From Lineus longissimus (taxonomy: Eukaryota; Nemertea; Pilidiophora; Heteronemertea; Lineidae), in the NCBI RefSeq assembly GCF_910592395.1, contig NC_088312.1, forward strand, positions 10,850,001 through 10,914,000: a stretch of DNA of 64,000 bases, written 5' to 3'. Of this stretch, positions 1-12,000 are shown piece by piece. Position numbers and translations under genes: made by a program. Every line of letters begins with the position of its first letter. Within the stretch, counting starts at the first letter, position 1. The notes beneath the pieces were generated by a model. The model worked only from the letters and a program-made list of their open reading frames with translations. It searched no databases and was not told the origin of the DNA.

Positions 1-93
1 CGTTACTCTGTTTAATGAGACAAAGTCACAACCGAAAGGCCAGGATACATCTAAGCAGCAGTGTATTACGTGTATCTTTGAGCGCATAACATT

Positions 94-340
94 ATAGGAA
101 GTGACTATTTGGCAAGCCCGGCTTACCAAACAGCGACTTTTTCTTGTCCTGAATGGAGAGCCGAACTCATTAATATTAAAGTAAAGTCTCCAGCTCGCCA
201 AACAGGGTAGATTTTTTACCTGTTTGGCAAGCCCGGCTTGCCGAACAGGGTGGCTTTTTAGTGCTGTTTGGCAAGTGGCTCTCCAAACAGGACAAAAAAA
301 GATGCCTGTTCGGCGAGCGGCTTGCCAAATAGACCCGGCC
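94..340. repeat. Short inverted-repeat element rich in GGCAAGCC words, copy 1
   Basis: The core at 106-331 starts with TATTTGGCAAGC and ends with the reverse complement. Inside are many near-copies of a word related to TTTGGCAAGCCCGG, in both orientations, so the strand can fold on itself repeatedly. A second copy lies at 29415-29667 in opposite orientation and shares even the flanking GGAAGTGAC and GACCCGGCC. It is a dispersed nonautonomous element or MITE and codes for nothing; the reading frames across it are by-products. Superfamily not assigned. Confidence 0.7.
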
Positions 341-456
341 AACGTTATAATGGTTTTCTAAGCGTTCTTGAAACATAACAACACTATATTATTAGTAAAC
401 TATAGACAGGAAAATATCATACGATAAATCAAAGAATGCTGAGTTGATATACTTAC

Positions 457-1780
457 GACAGATTTGAGGATTAATATCACAATATTCCCAGCGAGGACCA
501 CCAGTGGTGTAGCACCACGGCTTGGGTTCAGTGCCCTTGATGTTTCGACAGTAATTTTCAGCTTCTGTTAGAGTGTCTTCGTTGAGATGAACACCACCTG
601 CCTTCCGGGAATGTTTATTAGGGGTTTGGCTGTCCCATCTTTGACATGTGTGTTGTTTGCCATTGGACGCAGTGGCTACCGAATGTGTTCCCAAGTACTC
701 CGCCCCACTTGCACTAAATGTACATTCGGTCCCCTTTGCTGAAACAAGAATTGACCAAAGGTCAGACAGAACGAAAAACATGCGACGAATTCATTCAGGC
801 TCCGGCCGATACGAAATAACCAATCAACGGCGATCACACTCGAAAGCAAGCCTGAAGATGATGTGGTATTGAGTAATGTTAGTGATCATACAAATCATAT
901 AAATGTATTGCCTATTTACACTATCCTGTATCTTTCCATAATCAGAACATAGAACTTTTGTGCTGTTTCACCCTACATGTACATATAATAAGAGGGCTTA
1001 ATAGAGCTACTCTCAGCCTGACTGGTTATAAATCGTTGAAAACTGATACTCGATTTGAAGCGCACCAATTATTTTGCTCACTTACTGCAAAAAGGGATAT
1101 GACAAAGTTCGAAGTCCAAAGGCGACTTGGGATCTGCTATATAACACCATGGATAGATCTGCAGATCTGACTTAGGATTTCTGCAATAGTTTGATGCTGC
1201 CGTTTTGGATCCGTCTACAAAATCTGCGTCGGTGAATTGGCTGGTGTGGCTACGAGGGCACAGGGCATCCCATCTTTGGCACTTGTAACCACTCCTTGTG
1301 ACCGAGATTGTGCCAGAGTACTCTCCCTTAAGCTTCAAGAGACAGTCGATCGTCTTTACTGGAACTAAGATGGAAAACAAAATATCACCCACAGGCCACT
1401 GAATCAGGTCTTAGCCGATTATCAATACACTCTAAAAAATATAGGTTTTTGAGCTTTTGAAAAAAGGTAAAATGGTTTTTCGGTCAACACACACAAATAC
1501 ATGTATGCGCCCCTACGGGTTTTTCAGCTAATAAAAACCCATAAAGTTTTTCAAAACCTCGAAAAAACCTCAGGGGTTTTCACTTACCGAAAATATTCAG
1601 GGGGACATATTTGTGTAAGGTTTTTCATAAGGTCAAAGACCTTGCTCAGAAGCATTATTTCTAAGAGTATAAAATAGAAGGTATTCAGGAAATTGGCGAA
1701 TGGGCCAACTTACCAACGCCTGGTATCGCTGCGAGGGCCAGCACCAGGATCAAGAAAACCGCGCCTTTCCGCCATGCCAT
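457..1780 (-). CDS. Kringle-domain secreted/membrane protein, gene A (5' part; continues beyond the left edge)
   Basis: Three coding exons read on the minus strand: 1780-1714 (signal peptide, starts MAWRKG and ends AAIPGVG), 1364-1086 (kringle 1) and 738-457 (kringle 2). All junctions are GT..AG and all introns are phase 1, as usual for kringle modules. Kringle hallmarks are visible: CQRWD, NYCRN and PWCY in both domains, and a C-x-I-x-x-x-C ending. Kringle 2 has the six canonical cysteines. Kringle 1 has a seventh, in RWDALCP. No stop or further exon is visible before base 1, so the rest (probably CCP modules and a membrane anchor, by analogy with gene B) lies outside the window. Exon 1 is 67 nt, the same as in gene B, so the two are tandem duplicates. 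Kringles bind proteins, often through lysine; the acidic lysine-binding pair is not evident in kringle 2. Ligand unknown. Confidence 0.88.
1436..1650. repeat. Dispersed AT-rich repeat R1, copy 1 (gene A intron 1)
   Basis: This is a run of variants of GGTTTTTCAAAATCTCAAAAACC alternating with a segment resembling CACAAATACATG/GCATATTTGTGT. The same words recur at 7672-8065, 9213-9430 and 11720-11790, inside or just upstream of the kringle genes. Internal near-inverted repeats suggest a MITE-like element. No coding capacity. Confidence 0.6.
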
Positions 1781-2529
1781 TTGGTTGACTGAAGAAGAGT
1801 TTCACAAGATAATCAACGCACTATTACCTGATATCGTGGAAATTACAACTATCAATTTTAGTCCAGAAATAAGACAAGAGGAAAATCGTGAGTATTTTAT
1901 TATAGATCTTTGAATAGAATTCAAATACATGTATTTCTCATACGTGTTCCCTTGCTCTACATGTGACAGAGGTTGTTTTTAAATAAATAAACACATGCCT
2001 GCCGCTGTTATGTGGAATCGTCCCTTTATTTGCCAAACTTACCTGATTTATCCTCTTCAACTCCTGTCAGTTCTTTTAACCCGATAATCCTAATATGATA
2101 TGTATATTGCGAACGTGTTCAGAATGTATGCTTATTCAAAATACCAAATAGACTATAACTCTTAAGCTTAACAGCTAAGCAGCATGTACGTCACGCTCCG
2201 TTCACCGTGGAAGTTCGACAGTCATGTCATTGACTGTATTTCTATGCCACCTGTCTCAATAAGATATATTTATCAAATCATCGGTTTGACGTTTTCTTTC
2301 AGTTCATAAAACCCCTACTGCGAAGTCATATACGATATGTAAATAAATACCAAAGAAAAATATCACTGGGTATCCACAAAAAAACTTAAAATGATTGAGT
2401 AGGTGGAGCGGATCAGGGTTTTTGAACTTAGGGATTTCGCTACGTTCTTTTGTACCTTTGATGATGAATTCTAAAAGGCCTTAGTCACAGTATATCATTG
2501 TTTCTAATACAAAATACATTACGCCTCGT
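1781..2529. other. Upstream flank of gene A, no feature recognised
   Basis: This is the presumed 5' region of gene A. It contains AT-rich sequence and the word ACATGTA, which is common across the window. No exon, TATA box or repeat could be supported. Confidence 0.4.
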
Positions 2530-3110
2530 TTTGATCGGAGCGGTCTTGGTATCGTAACCAATGACCGCCTGGGTAGGTATAAAATTCTGAATTTTAGCAG
2601 ACGAATTATTTTCACCAAGAAGCAACGACTCAGCCCCACAAAACAATGTCAAGAACACGAGATTTTGAAGTATTCCCCGATATTGGGATTTGTGAAGTAG
2701 GGAGGATACCCGAGGACTCTTTCGAGGTCGTCAGTCAGGATTCAGAAGAGGTCAAAGACGAGGAAATGGTAGAAATCACGACACTTGACTGGGAATTCCC
2801 TTGCTGCGTGACGTCATCTTCACAAGCAACAATATGGCGGAGTTCCGGACACCAGGCTGGATCATTCTTTGACGAAAACGGAACATATATACCTTTCAAA
2901 TCGTATTTAATTTGTTTAATTTTGAAACCTTTTAGAATAGAAATTAATACCGAGCTGGCGGTCATTGGTTGTATAATCAAGACCGCTCGGGTAGACCTCA
3001 AATTACGTCCAAAACCCTCGGCGAAGCGCCTCGGGTTTTGGACTGCATTTTCGGTCTACCCGAGCGGTCTTGATTATACAACCAATGACCGCCAGCTCGG
3101 TATTAATTCC
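2530..3110. repeat. Long perfect palindrome with a related third arm
   Basis: Positions 2942-2997 are an exact 56-bp reverse complement of 3053-3108. The 55-bp loop carries its own smaller hairpin (GTCCAAAACCC with GGGTTTTGGAC). A diverged third copy of the arm, with the words GACCGCC and GCGGTC, lies at about 2540-2585. The structure looks like a young foldback/MITE element. A 173-codon frame (2646-3167) crosses it and uses one palindrome arm as its C-terminal third, so I do not call that frame a gene. Confidence 0.75.
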
Positions 3111-3904
3111 TTAATCCTGTTGCGGGTAGCTGAATCAATTGGATGGAATTCTTTTTTACTGCTTTGAATTTACTGGAATTTTATCAATCTGAGCCTGACG
3201 TCACTGACGATCGCGTGCTCTGGTTTCAGGCGTGATAGTCTTCTGGTGATTATGGGTTTTCCTAAAGAGCAAGTTAGTCTTTTTTATTCATACTTGGTAC
3301 CATCAGCGTACATGTAGAACGACAGAATGAACGCCTAAAAGGAGTGGAGTTTATTAGAGACCAGCCCCATGGTCCCATCACAAACTATTGGTACTATAAT
3401 CACTGCTCGATACAATCTTGCTCCTATCGCACAGAACATATTGATCAGCATGCATAGTCGTTTCATACCAGTTCCTGCGTGCTGGTGATTTTTCCGAGAT
3501 TTGACTGGGTTTGCTGAAAGTTACCTGGCTGGAAGTGGTGAAACCTGCAACTTTATCTCGCCGGGCAACGGCATGGTGTGTCAATACTTGTGCTCTCATT
3601 TCCCGAACAGACTCCAAAATGTATCATCATTCAGCGGACAGGTATCTCATCGCTCCTACCCTGTCATATCTTGAAATAACTAAATAACTATTCAATAAAC
3701 TGTTTGTAAAACTATTATGTTTAATTGATGTAAAATATACAAAATGGAGACAAAAGTGTACGAGTGAATTTGAAAATTAACATTCACTTATACATGTACA
3801 TACAATTACACGTAACACGCGTCGAGAATGAATCATCCTTCTACGCTGTCACTACACCTGATACATTACTTTAGGTCACTCAACACCAGGCCGGGGAGGC
3901 GTGA

Positions 3905-4450
3905 TATCTCTTACTTAAAGCTTTAACAATGACGAACGCAATGCTGAAATATCTACGACAAAATAATTTACTGAAAGCTTTAGCAATGACGAAAGCATTG
4001 CTGAAATATCTAGGACAAAATAATTTACCTAAAGCTTTAGCAGTGAAGAAAGCATTGCTGAAATATCTACGACAAAATAATTTACTTAAAGCTTTAGCAA
4101 TGACGAACGCATTTTTTATTGCTGAAATATCTTGGACGAAATGATTTACTGAAAGCTTTAGCAATGACGAAAGCATTGCTGAAATATCTAGGACAAAATA
4201 ATTTACCAGAGCTTTAGCAGTGAAGAAAGCATTGCTGAAAAATCTACGACAAAACAATTTACTTAAAGCTTTAGCAATGGCGAACGCATTTTTTATTGCT
4301 GAAATAGCTTGGACGAAATGATTTACTTAAAGCTTTAGCAATGACGAACGCATTGCTGAAATATCTAATGACGAATTCCTGAAATATCTGCGATGAAAAT
4401 ATTTCACTTAAAGCTTTATCAATGATGAACACATTGCTGAATTTTCTAGG
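3905..4450. repeat. 57-bp minisatellite, about nine units
   Basis: The unit runs through TTTAGCAATGACGAA, GCATTGCTGAAATATCT and ACAAAATAATTTACT. Units are 57 bp, or 19 codons, with scattered substitutions and some shorter or partial units towards the right. TTTAGCAATG and CATTGCTGAAA are near-complementary, so each unit can form a small hairpin. Because 57 is divisible by three, both strands stay open and give repetitive pseudo-proteins, which I take as artefacts. The array lies about 0.6 kb downstream of the gene B stop codon. Confidence 0.85.
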
Positions 4451-5085
4451 GCATAAATACCAAATCACAATACCATGAACCACAAACCTGCGCCCAACTC
4501 TGCCCTCAGAGGTTGTTCCTAACCCAATACAGAAAGGCAATGTACATAATTATGTACGTGTATATGCCTGTTACAAACTTGCAGGCTGAATAGCTTCGTA
4601 CATTTATGCCCTGCCCCGTAATCGGTAACGCCGTTCGTCGTCTTTTCTCTTGATCAGCAGTACACATTTTTTTTTCAGCTGAGTGTAGATATCTCAGCAT
4701 TTGAATGAGATATCGAATAAATACTTTACAAATCTCTGATACGAAAAGTATCTGCATGACCATATCAATTTCTTTCACAGCCAATCGAAATCCATAAAAA
4801 AATCTGGAGTCAAATTCGAATCCAGGTTGCACATTCACTGACCATATTCGGACTGACAATGATTGAGTGGCCATCTCGAGAACAAAAATGCAAAAAAATA
4901 AAACCATTTCTCCTATTCAAAAACGAAAATTACTACAACATTCGGCATCAACATTCATTTTATGATCGATGGCTGCTGATGAAGTGAAATGGAGCTTCAG
5001 TTGTGATAACTCCATGCGAACTTTAGGAGGCAGAATGTTTTTCGCTTTGATATATTTTGAAATAGTCTCTATATAAATCCCTTCA

Positions 5086-8000
5086 TCAATATCCATCGCG
5101 ATAGTAATTGTGATATGACGCTGGTCTTGCTGCCCGCGTCTGCGCTGGCGACTGTCCAACCGCATTATTTCGAAGTTTTGGAGGAGACTTCAAATTTGGC
5201 TTCGTGGCATTAGGTGACTTTGAACTTGGCTGGGAAATGTGGGAGGAATTGGCCGCTTGCTTCAGTTTGCAGACAGCAATTGAGAGGCCTAACGTGGTGA
5301 AGAAAGCGGCGGCTGTTATGGCGGAGAGTGCTGCGATAAATGTTGTGTTGTTCCCCGGCGGACAGGAGCTCGTTGCTCCCGTTGTTCCTGTTGTTTCCGT
5401 TGTGCTCGTTGTACTAGCAGCGACCGGCGTGCCTGTAAAGAAGAAGGTATAGAGTTAACGAAAAGGTATGCGCGGTCAGATTGGCAGAGACATTAAATGG
5501 CAGTTTGCGGAGTATAAAAAATAGTTAAAAATTAACTAAGCAATACGTTTGTGATCAACTTTAAATCTTTTTAAAGGTGTTGCAGCTTCTCGGTCGAATT
5601 CTTTTCGATGTTAGTTAGCTTACCCGAGCAAACATCGCCTTCCCACTGTCCGTTCTTATTGACTGTCTTATCATAGGTGCGCTGATCTTTGTCGCATTTG
5701 TACCGCGCTACGCCGCCTAAGATGGTTGAAGTGGTAAATTCCACGGTCGCACCGGGCACAGTCGGGGCTTTGCCGGCGACAATTTCTGAAAAACGTAAAG
5801 AATTTACTCTTAAACGTCGTCTGTACTAAATAAATCATTAACTTCTCATTGTAAACTCCTCCAGCCTATAAGAAAACGAATCCATTCAAATCTGATTTGA
5901 TATAATTATACATACATGACATAAGCAAAGTTTCCGCAATAGGATCATCGTCCATGGTAGAATCTAACTGATGATTTTAACAAACCACATTTACATTGGA
6001 TCTTCCCACATAAAATTCTACGATGGGCTCTCACAGATTCGATGATGGTCCAGAAAACGGGGCAAATCTGACACCTGAACTCGATCAATGATTGACGATA
6101 ATGAACAAAAAAACAAAGAAATAAGAGACAATTTCAGGACAGAGGGCTAAACTTACGTGTGCACATCGGAGCAGTGCCGCTCCACTTCTTATCGCTTTGG
6201 CACTCCCTGGTCAGATCACCACTGGTAAGGTTGTAGCCCTTCCAACAGGTGTAGGTCACTGTGGTACCATACGAATCGGCAGTCCCTGTCACAACGACAG
6301 TAGCTCTTAAAACGGCTTGCAGTTTAGGACACTTCACCTCTGTAAAAAGCAAGCAATAAAATATTTAGGACGAGAGTAGCTCCATGTACATGCGCTAATA
6401 TGATGATCTGAACATCCGTCTATAAGACCTTTATGATTTGTGCATCCCCATTCTAAAAGGCCTATAATGATCATTATTAGTACTTAAACTTCTCGGCCTC
6501 TGCAGCGAGGATGCACTTGAACAAAAATCGCTATGGCTTGGGGAGCACCTCGCACAATTGGTATCTCACGTCGCAGGTACTTAGCCATATAAGGATTCTT
6601 GATTTCCTGCAGTTCGTGCTGGCGATTTTTGGTCGCACCTTCGGCGCAATAAACAAAATCTCCATTTGCCAGTCTATAGTGGGTTGAATGCAGAATATCA
6701 ATGAAGAGGCAAGCGAAATCGCGTAACGTGTGACTAGACATGCAAGGATCCCCGAACAGCGAGTCGTCGCTTGCTAACATCGAATGTTTCACCACGCCAG
6801 GAGATTGGCATACTCTTGCATAGTATTAAAAAGTAGCGTAGCGAGAACACCTTTTAGAGGATGCTTCTCTAACTGCATGACTTCATGGTTAATGTAAAAG
6901 GTGTCACCCATCGTTTAGCTTACTGTTACACGTTGGCTTTTCTGTCCATTTCCCGGTCAAGAGACACTCAACGCCATCGTACTGGTCAGCGAACACGTAG
7001 CCAGTATTGCATTTGTATGTTGCAGTGGCCCTATGGTCGTAGGGGCCAGCCACTGTCGGGGTGAGCTGGATCGCATTTTCAACTGTCGGTGGGTTGGAGC
7101 AGATACCTTTGTTGACTGGAATTTTTAAAAAGCCGGTATCATTGAGAGATTTAGGCACAAGCAGCTTCGGTGACGGAGTGCTATCTGATGAGTCATAACA
7201 GAGTTATACAAACTCGATGCTACCACATTATAGGAGCCGGTGCACAGAGTCGTAACAGAGTCATACAGACTCGATGTTTACCACAGATAGGAACCGGTCA
7301 TACAGATCCTATGCTTACCGCAGATAGGAGCCGGTTTACAAAACTTATTTCTACCACCACTAATAACGTAACACCACAGATTATTCTCATCTGCACCATA
7401 GTTTCGACAATAGTTTTCAACTTCTTTCACTGTATTTTCGTTGAAATCGACGCCGCCTGCTATGTTATTCCAGTGTGAATTAGGTGTCTGACTATCCCAT
7501 CTTTGGCACGTGAATTGGTCAGCGCCTTCGAATGCTATCGCTTGCTTCCCAAGATATTCGGCGCCGTTAGCAGAAACTGTACATTCGGTCCCTTTTGCTG
7601 AAAGATAATCATTTTGAACTTTGAACTGTTGATTGGCATGAGCTGTATAACATACACCTCGTCGCAACTGTAAGAGGTTTTTTTAGCTTTTGAAAAAACC
7701 TTCAATGGTTCTTCGGCAAATACAAATACATGACTGTGTAGGCACCCCATATAGAAGTTTTTCTTCGACATTTTTTAGAATCTCAAAAGTCAGTAATGGT
7801 GCATACATGTATTTGTGTTTGCCGCAAAACCTAAACCTTTTTTCAGCGAAAATAAAAAACTCTTAGAGGTTTTTCAAAATCTCAAAAACCAGTATATAGT
7901 GGTGCATATTTGTGTTCGCCGAAGAACCTTCTTCAAAAGATTCTTTAAAAGCTCAAAAACCTTTTTTCGACGAAATGAAAGAGTTTTTCAAAATCTCCAA

Positions 8001-9044
8001 AACAAGTAATGGTGCCTATTTGTGTTTGCCGACTTCTTCAAAGGTATAAGAAACCTTTTTTAAGAGCGTGGTAGTTTTTTTTTCTTTCACAACCTCTCGA
8101 CTCAGTCTTAACTTGTTTCTCGTTATCATTGAAGCGAATTGATAACAACTACGACATAATAATCATATTTCAGTTTGAATACATTGCGATCATACATGCT
8201 TCCGATTTGGTGTCAACTTGCTATTTGGGGATACCTGCCCTGACTGTTAAACAGTGCCCGATTCTGATTACTTACTGCAATAAGGGATGTTACAGACTTG
8301 CCAAGCTTTAGAAGTCCTTGGGTCATCTATAAAACACCACGGGTGGTCGTCTAGCAAGGCCGGGTTTCTGCAATAGTTTGCTGCTGCTGTCTTACTCCCG
8401 TCGGGAAATTCATTATCATCGTAGCCGCTGGTGCTTTGAGGACACGTTACGTCCCATCTTTGACACTTATAACCACTGCTTGTCACTGCGATCTGACCAG
8501 TATAATGCTTCTGATACTGATAGAGGCAATCAAACTTCCTCACTGGAATGGAAGAAGTTTAACGATTACTCTATAAATGCTGAAAGTATAAGGTCACTAC
8601 ATGAGGCAATTTTGTGTCAAATTCTACAGCTTGGTTTTAAAGTAGCACTGTTATGTGCATCGTTATGGCGGCAGCGGTTAAGGTATGCGACCATAACCGT
8701 TTGGGTTGGTGCAAAATAGTCAAGCAGTCACAAATCTCATTTCAGTGTTAAGTTTGAGAGGTTTTAGAGTAGAATTTGATACCTCACCATGCATGGTATT
8801 ATTCTCACCAAATACCGCTCGGTTGAAGCGTTCACCTCGGATTTGACCTACATTTTATGTAGCTCACGCTCTAACTTCCGTTTGTTGTGGCAATCAATAC
8901 GTCGAGTATCAACTCGCTTCTTCAAAAACCATAGCTCACCGTATTTATGTATACAAAAGTTTAACTTTAGGACTTACCTATGCCTTGTATCGCTGCAAAC
9001 GCTAGCACCAGAGTAAGGAGAACAAGGTTCTTTTCCCATGCCAT
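5086..9044 (-). CDS. Kringle-kringle-CCP-CCP-CCP type I membrane protein, gene B (complete)
   Basis: Seven coding exons on the minus strand: 9044-8978, 8542-8276, 7597-7319, 7115-6924, 6339-6157, 5785-5624 and 5432-5086 (stop TGA at 5088-5086). They sum to 1497 nt, or 498 aa, with every intron in phase 1. Exon 1 is a signal peptide beginning MAWEKN. Exons 2 and 3 are kringles (CQRWD, NYCRN, PWCF/LWCY). Exons 4 and 5 are four-cysteine CCP/sushi modules. Exon 6 is a CCP-like module with only two cysteines. The last exon encodes a Thr-rich stalk, a roughly 23-residue hydrophobic helix (about TFIAALSAITAAAFF onward), a basic stop-transfer segment (KLKQ) and a cytoplasmic tail ending YYRDGY. The predicted role is cell-surface binding or complement-like recognition; the ligand is unknown. 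I recognise each domain but know no named family with this exact order. Confidence 0.88.
7190..7345 (-). repeat. Tandemly repeated exon/intron border at the kringle 2 donor
   Basis: The sequence around the 3' end of kringle exon 2 and its splice donor occurs three times in a row. The true one is at 7313-7340 (donor GTAAGC); diverged copies are at about 7276-7300 (GTAAAC) and 7220-7245 (GTAGCA). The copies share CCTATCTG/CCGGT-type words and a CTCGATG spacer. Confidence 0.6.
7672..8065. repeat. Dispersed AT-rich repeat R1, copy 2 (gene B intron 2)
   Basis: Three to four internal units alternate AAAACCTTTTTTC/TCAAAATCTC with GCATATTTGTGTTTGCCG. This is the largest copy of the family also seen at 1436-1650. 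Confidence 0.6.
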
Positions 9045-12000
9045 CGGGCAAACTGAAAAAAAACAAGGAAGCTATTATGTCACCAAAAACTACTGATGGT
9101 ATTTAGTACCACACAGAGAAGACTATATCAATGCTAAAATGTTCAGTTTCGCTCTCAAATCAAATTTTTCTCGACCCGACAAACGTTGACTGAGAACGCT
9201 GATAAAGTGCGCCGAGGGTTTTTTTTAGGTTTCGAATCTTAGGGTTTTTCGCCCCACACGAATATGCACCAAGTATACTTTAGATGTTTTTCAGCGAAAT
9301 CATGAAAATCCCTTGGAGGTTTTATCGGAATCTCAAAACCCTTTTCGGGTTTTTCATTTTTACGGAACACCTAATGAGTGCATACTTGTGTTGGCCTAAG
9401 AGATTTTTAAAAATCCCCAGCATCTGTTGTGAAAATGGAAGCGGTGGAATCTCTGGAATTATGAACAATATGCAAAAATATGCTTGTGTCACATACGATC
9501 TGAGTCAATAATCAAATACTCAATAATTATGTCAACTTTGTCGAAAATCGTTCTGTCTACTGTCTCCGATCAGTCTGGTGTTGAAGAAAGTTCAAAGGAG
9601 GAGTTTTAGCCACTATCTGATCTGGGTTATATCTTGCCCAACCGAATGGGAAAAAATTGAAATCTTGTTGATATGAACATCATTTTACCTATTCAGCCGT
9701 TTTATCCTTTCAAAGAAACACTTTCATGAAGAGAATGAAGTGATACCAGATATTCATCCTGACACAACCAGTGATTTTCAATATGTTCTGACTCTCGTTA
9801 AAAAACCTATATCACATGATGCCTGATTTTTTATTCTTATCTAATTCATGCCTGAAAAAGATTATGAAACCGACCCCCCTGACCTGCAATTGGTTCCCCT
9901 AAAATCATGTATCTAACCCCCTTTGAAGAGATCATCATAAACTGAAATATATCTCGTGTATCTACCCACTTCAAGCCGTTCGTGACAAATGCCTTGAATG
10001 AAAAGATCAAAGCGTATTCCTTTCGCGCATTCACAACCCAGTCGTGGGAACGACCTGTAAAATTTCAGGTTACCCTAGCAGGCCACTTCTTTGTTAGAAA
10101 GCAAATGGAACTGTCAAAATACGGCTAAACTCTGTCTAATGTGATCGATATCTCGCAAGGTGATCTTTATAAATTAACCCAGTTCGGTCTTATCAAATTT
10201 AATTGAAGTCATGCCAATTTTTTTTTCAGTGAACCTCATGGTCCTGCTTTATAAAGAGGTCCAACTTCAACGGGCTATCAAGGCCACTTCGTTATTCTCC
10301 TTTTCCTTCATATCTGCTGTAGTCGCCATCTCGCTAATGTGCGCATAATACTAGCACTAATGCTCTGAGCCGTGAAATCATCTTTAAGAAGATGACCACA
10401 ATCATTTTATCTATTATCTTTTAATTCTATTTAGAAGAAGAACTTTTATATTGGTAAGAAATTTCTCACCATGTTTTTTTCATTAAGATTTCCCACGTTT
10501 TTTCTCATCAAGAATAACGTCAGAGAACTTTTACGACAAAGGTTCTCCCGACGATTCTTCCTTTAATTTCACTTGAATGTTGATAATGTGTGCTACATGT
10601 ACTTTTTCTAAGTCATGAAATGACGAACACATCTGTCGATGGGAAAGATAACACCCCACCCAGCTTAGTAGGGGGCATCCAACCCACCATGTGACAATCA
10701 ATGGGAGAAAAAGGACCAGTCAGAGAAAGTAGATGTCGACATTCATATCAACAGATTATAGCGACCTATTTCTGATATCACATACATTGTGCTAAATAGG
10801 TAATTTCAACCAAGTCTAAGGTGTTTACGTTCCCTTATAGATAAATACCGTGTAATACATGGTGTGCTCCTTATTCTTAGTTCTTTTTTTAGTAACGGGA
10901 CAACTTTACTACATGTACAAGTCTGAGATGAAAATAAAAACTCCCCGCCCAACTCTGTGTGGGGTATCGCTGCCCGTACAATTATGAAAAAAGCCTTTTG
11001 ATAGAAAATGGACTGTTACAGACACTTACCTCTACTAATCAACACCCCATGGCGAAAACTTTCGCTTCCCATCGCTAACCTAATTACACCTGCAAGACAT
11101 ACCCCAGGCTTCGACCCGCTACTTGTATAGTGGGAGGGGCCGGCCCGGTCTAACCGAGACACTGACATGACTGATCCTGTCCGATAATCTGCTTTCACCC
11201 ACTGGGATAACCGTCATTTTTATTACAGTTATTTCTTACTAAGAAGGAGTTTTCTTGTAGGAAATCCTTATGCTTATCTACCCGATGACGCAATGTTCAC
11301 ACGCAGACACACCGATATTCTAGAGGTATACTGGAGTTTTCTTGTAGGAAATCGATTGATTTTTCTCACTGATAACATTTTATGAATCAAATTATTCACC
11401 AAAATATCACAGGTGGTCTTTTGGTAGAATAAAATTCTCTGTTCCACGGACATATTTTTATCCTAGGAATTTTCAAACATCTCAGTCCAGTTTGATTTAA
11501 AATGACGTCGTTGGCCATATGAAAACTAGTAATAATAAATCTTTCTGTACTCATAGAGCACTGTGTATACCATGCAATAATTTACAAAGAGAAACTCGAT
11601 GACGGTGTGAAATGACTGTTCCATGTTGTATATGAATTAATTTCTGACCTAAAAAAGTATAGCCTGATCATGGACCTGTCATACCTTTAGGTTCACTGAT
11701 ATCATGCACTCTTTGTGAAGCCATTGAAGGGTTTTAAAAGCTCAGAAATCCTTCAATGGTTTTACGGCCAACACAAATATGCACCTGCTGTTTTCCAAAA
11801 AAATTAAAAGTAAAGTATTGTTGAGGATTGTTGACTATTGGTGACAATAAGGGACAAAAACTGTCATGATAATGATGTTGATTAATGCTCTCACTCACTG
11901 GCAGCAGAATCTTCGTGAGCTGTAAGCTTCTCCGGGAATGGTCTTTTTACCGCAGATGTCAGGACAGGGATTTCTCTCTCTCTGCAAAATCCGTGACAAT

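Noticed and set aside
2646-3167. 173-codon plus-strand frame starting MSRTRDFEVF
   Set aside because: The acidic N-terminal part looks protein-like, but the last third is one arm of the palindrome and no family or splice context supports it.
3880-4257. Repetitive 19-residue protein frames on both strands
   Set aside because: They are a direct consequence of a 57-bp minisatellite whose unit is a multiple of three.
6484-6795. 103-codon minus-strand frame between CCP exons of gene B
   Set aside because: No CCP or other motif, no acceptor/donor in the required phase, and the flanking CCP exons join perfectly without it.
11016-11198. Possible exon ending in a GTAAGT donor upstream of gene B
   Set aside because: The donor word is good, but the peptide has no signal-peptide or domain character and no partner exon was found.
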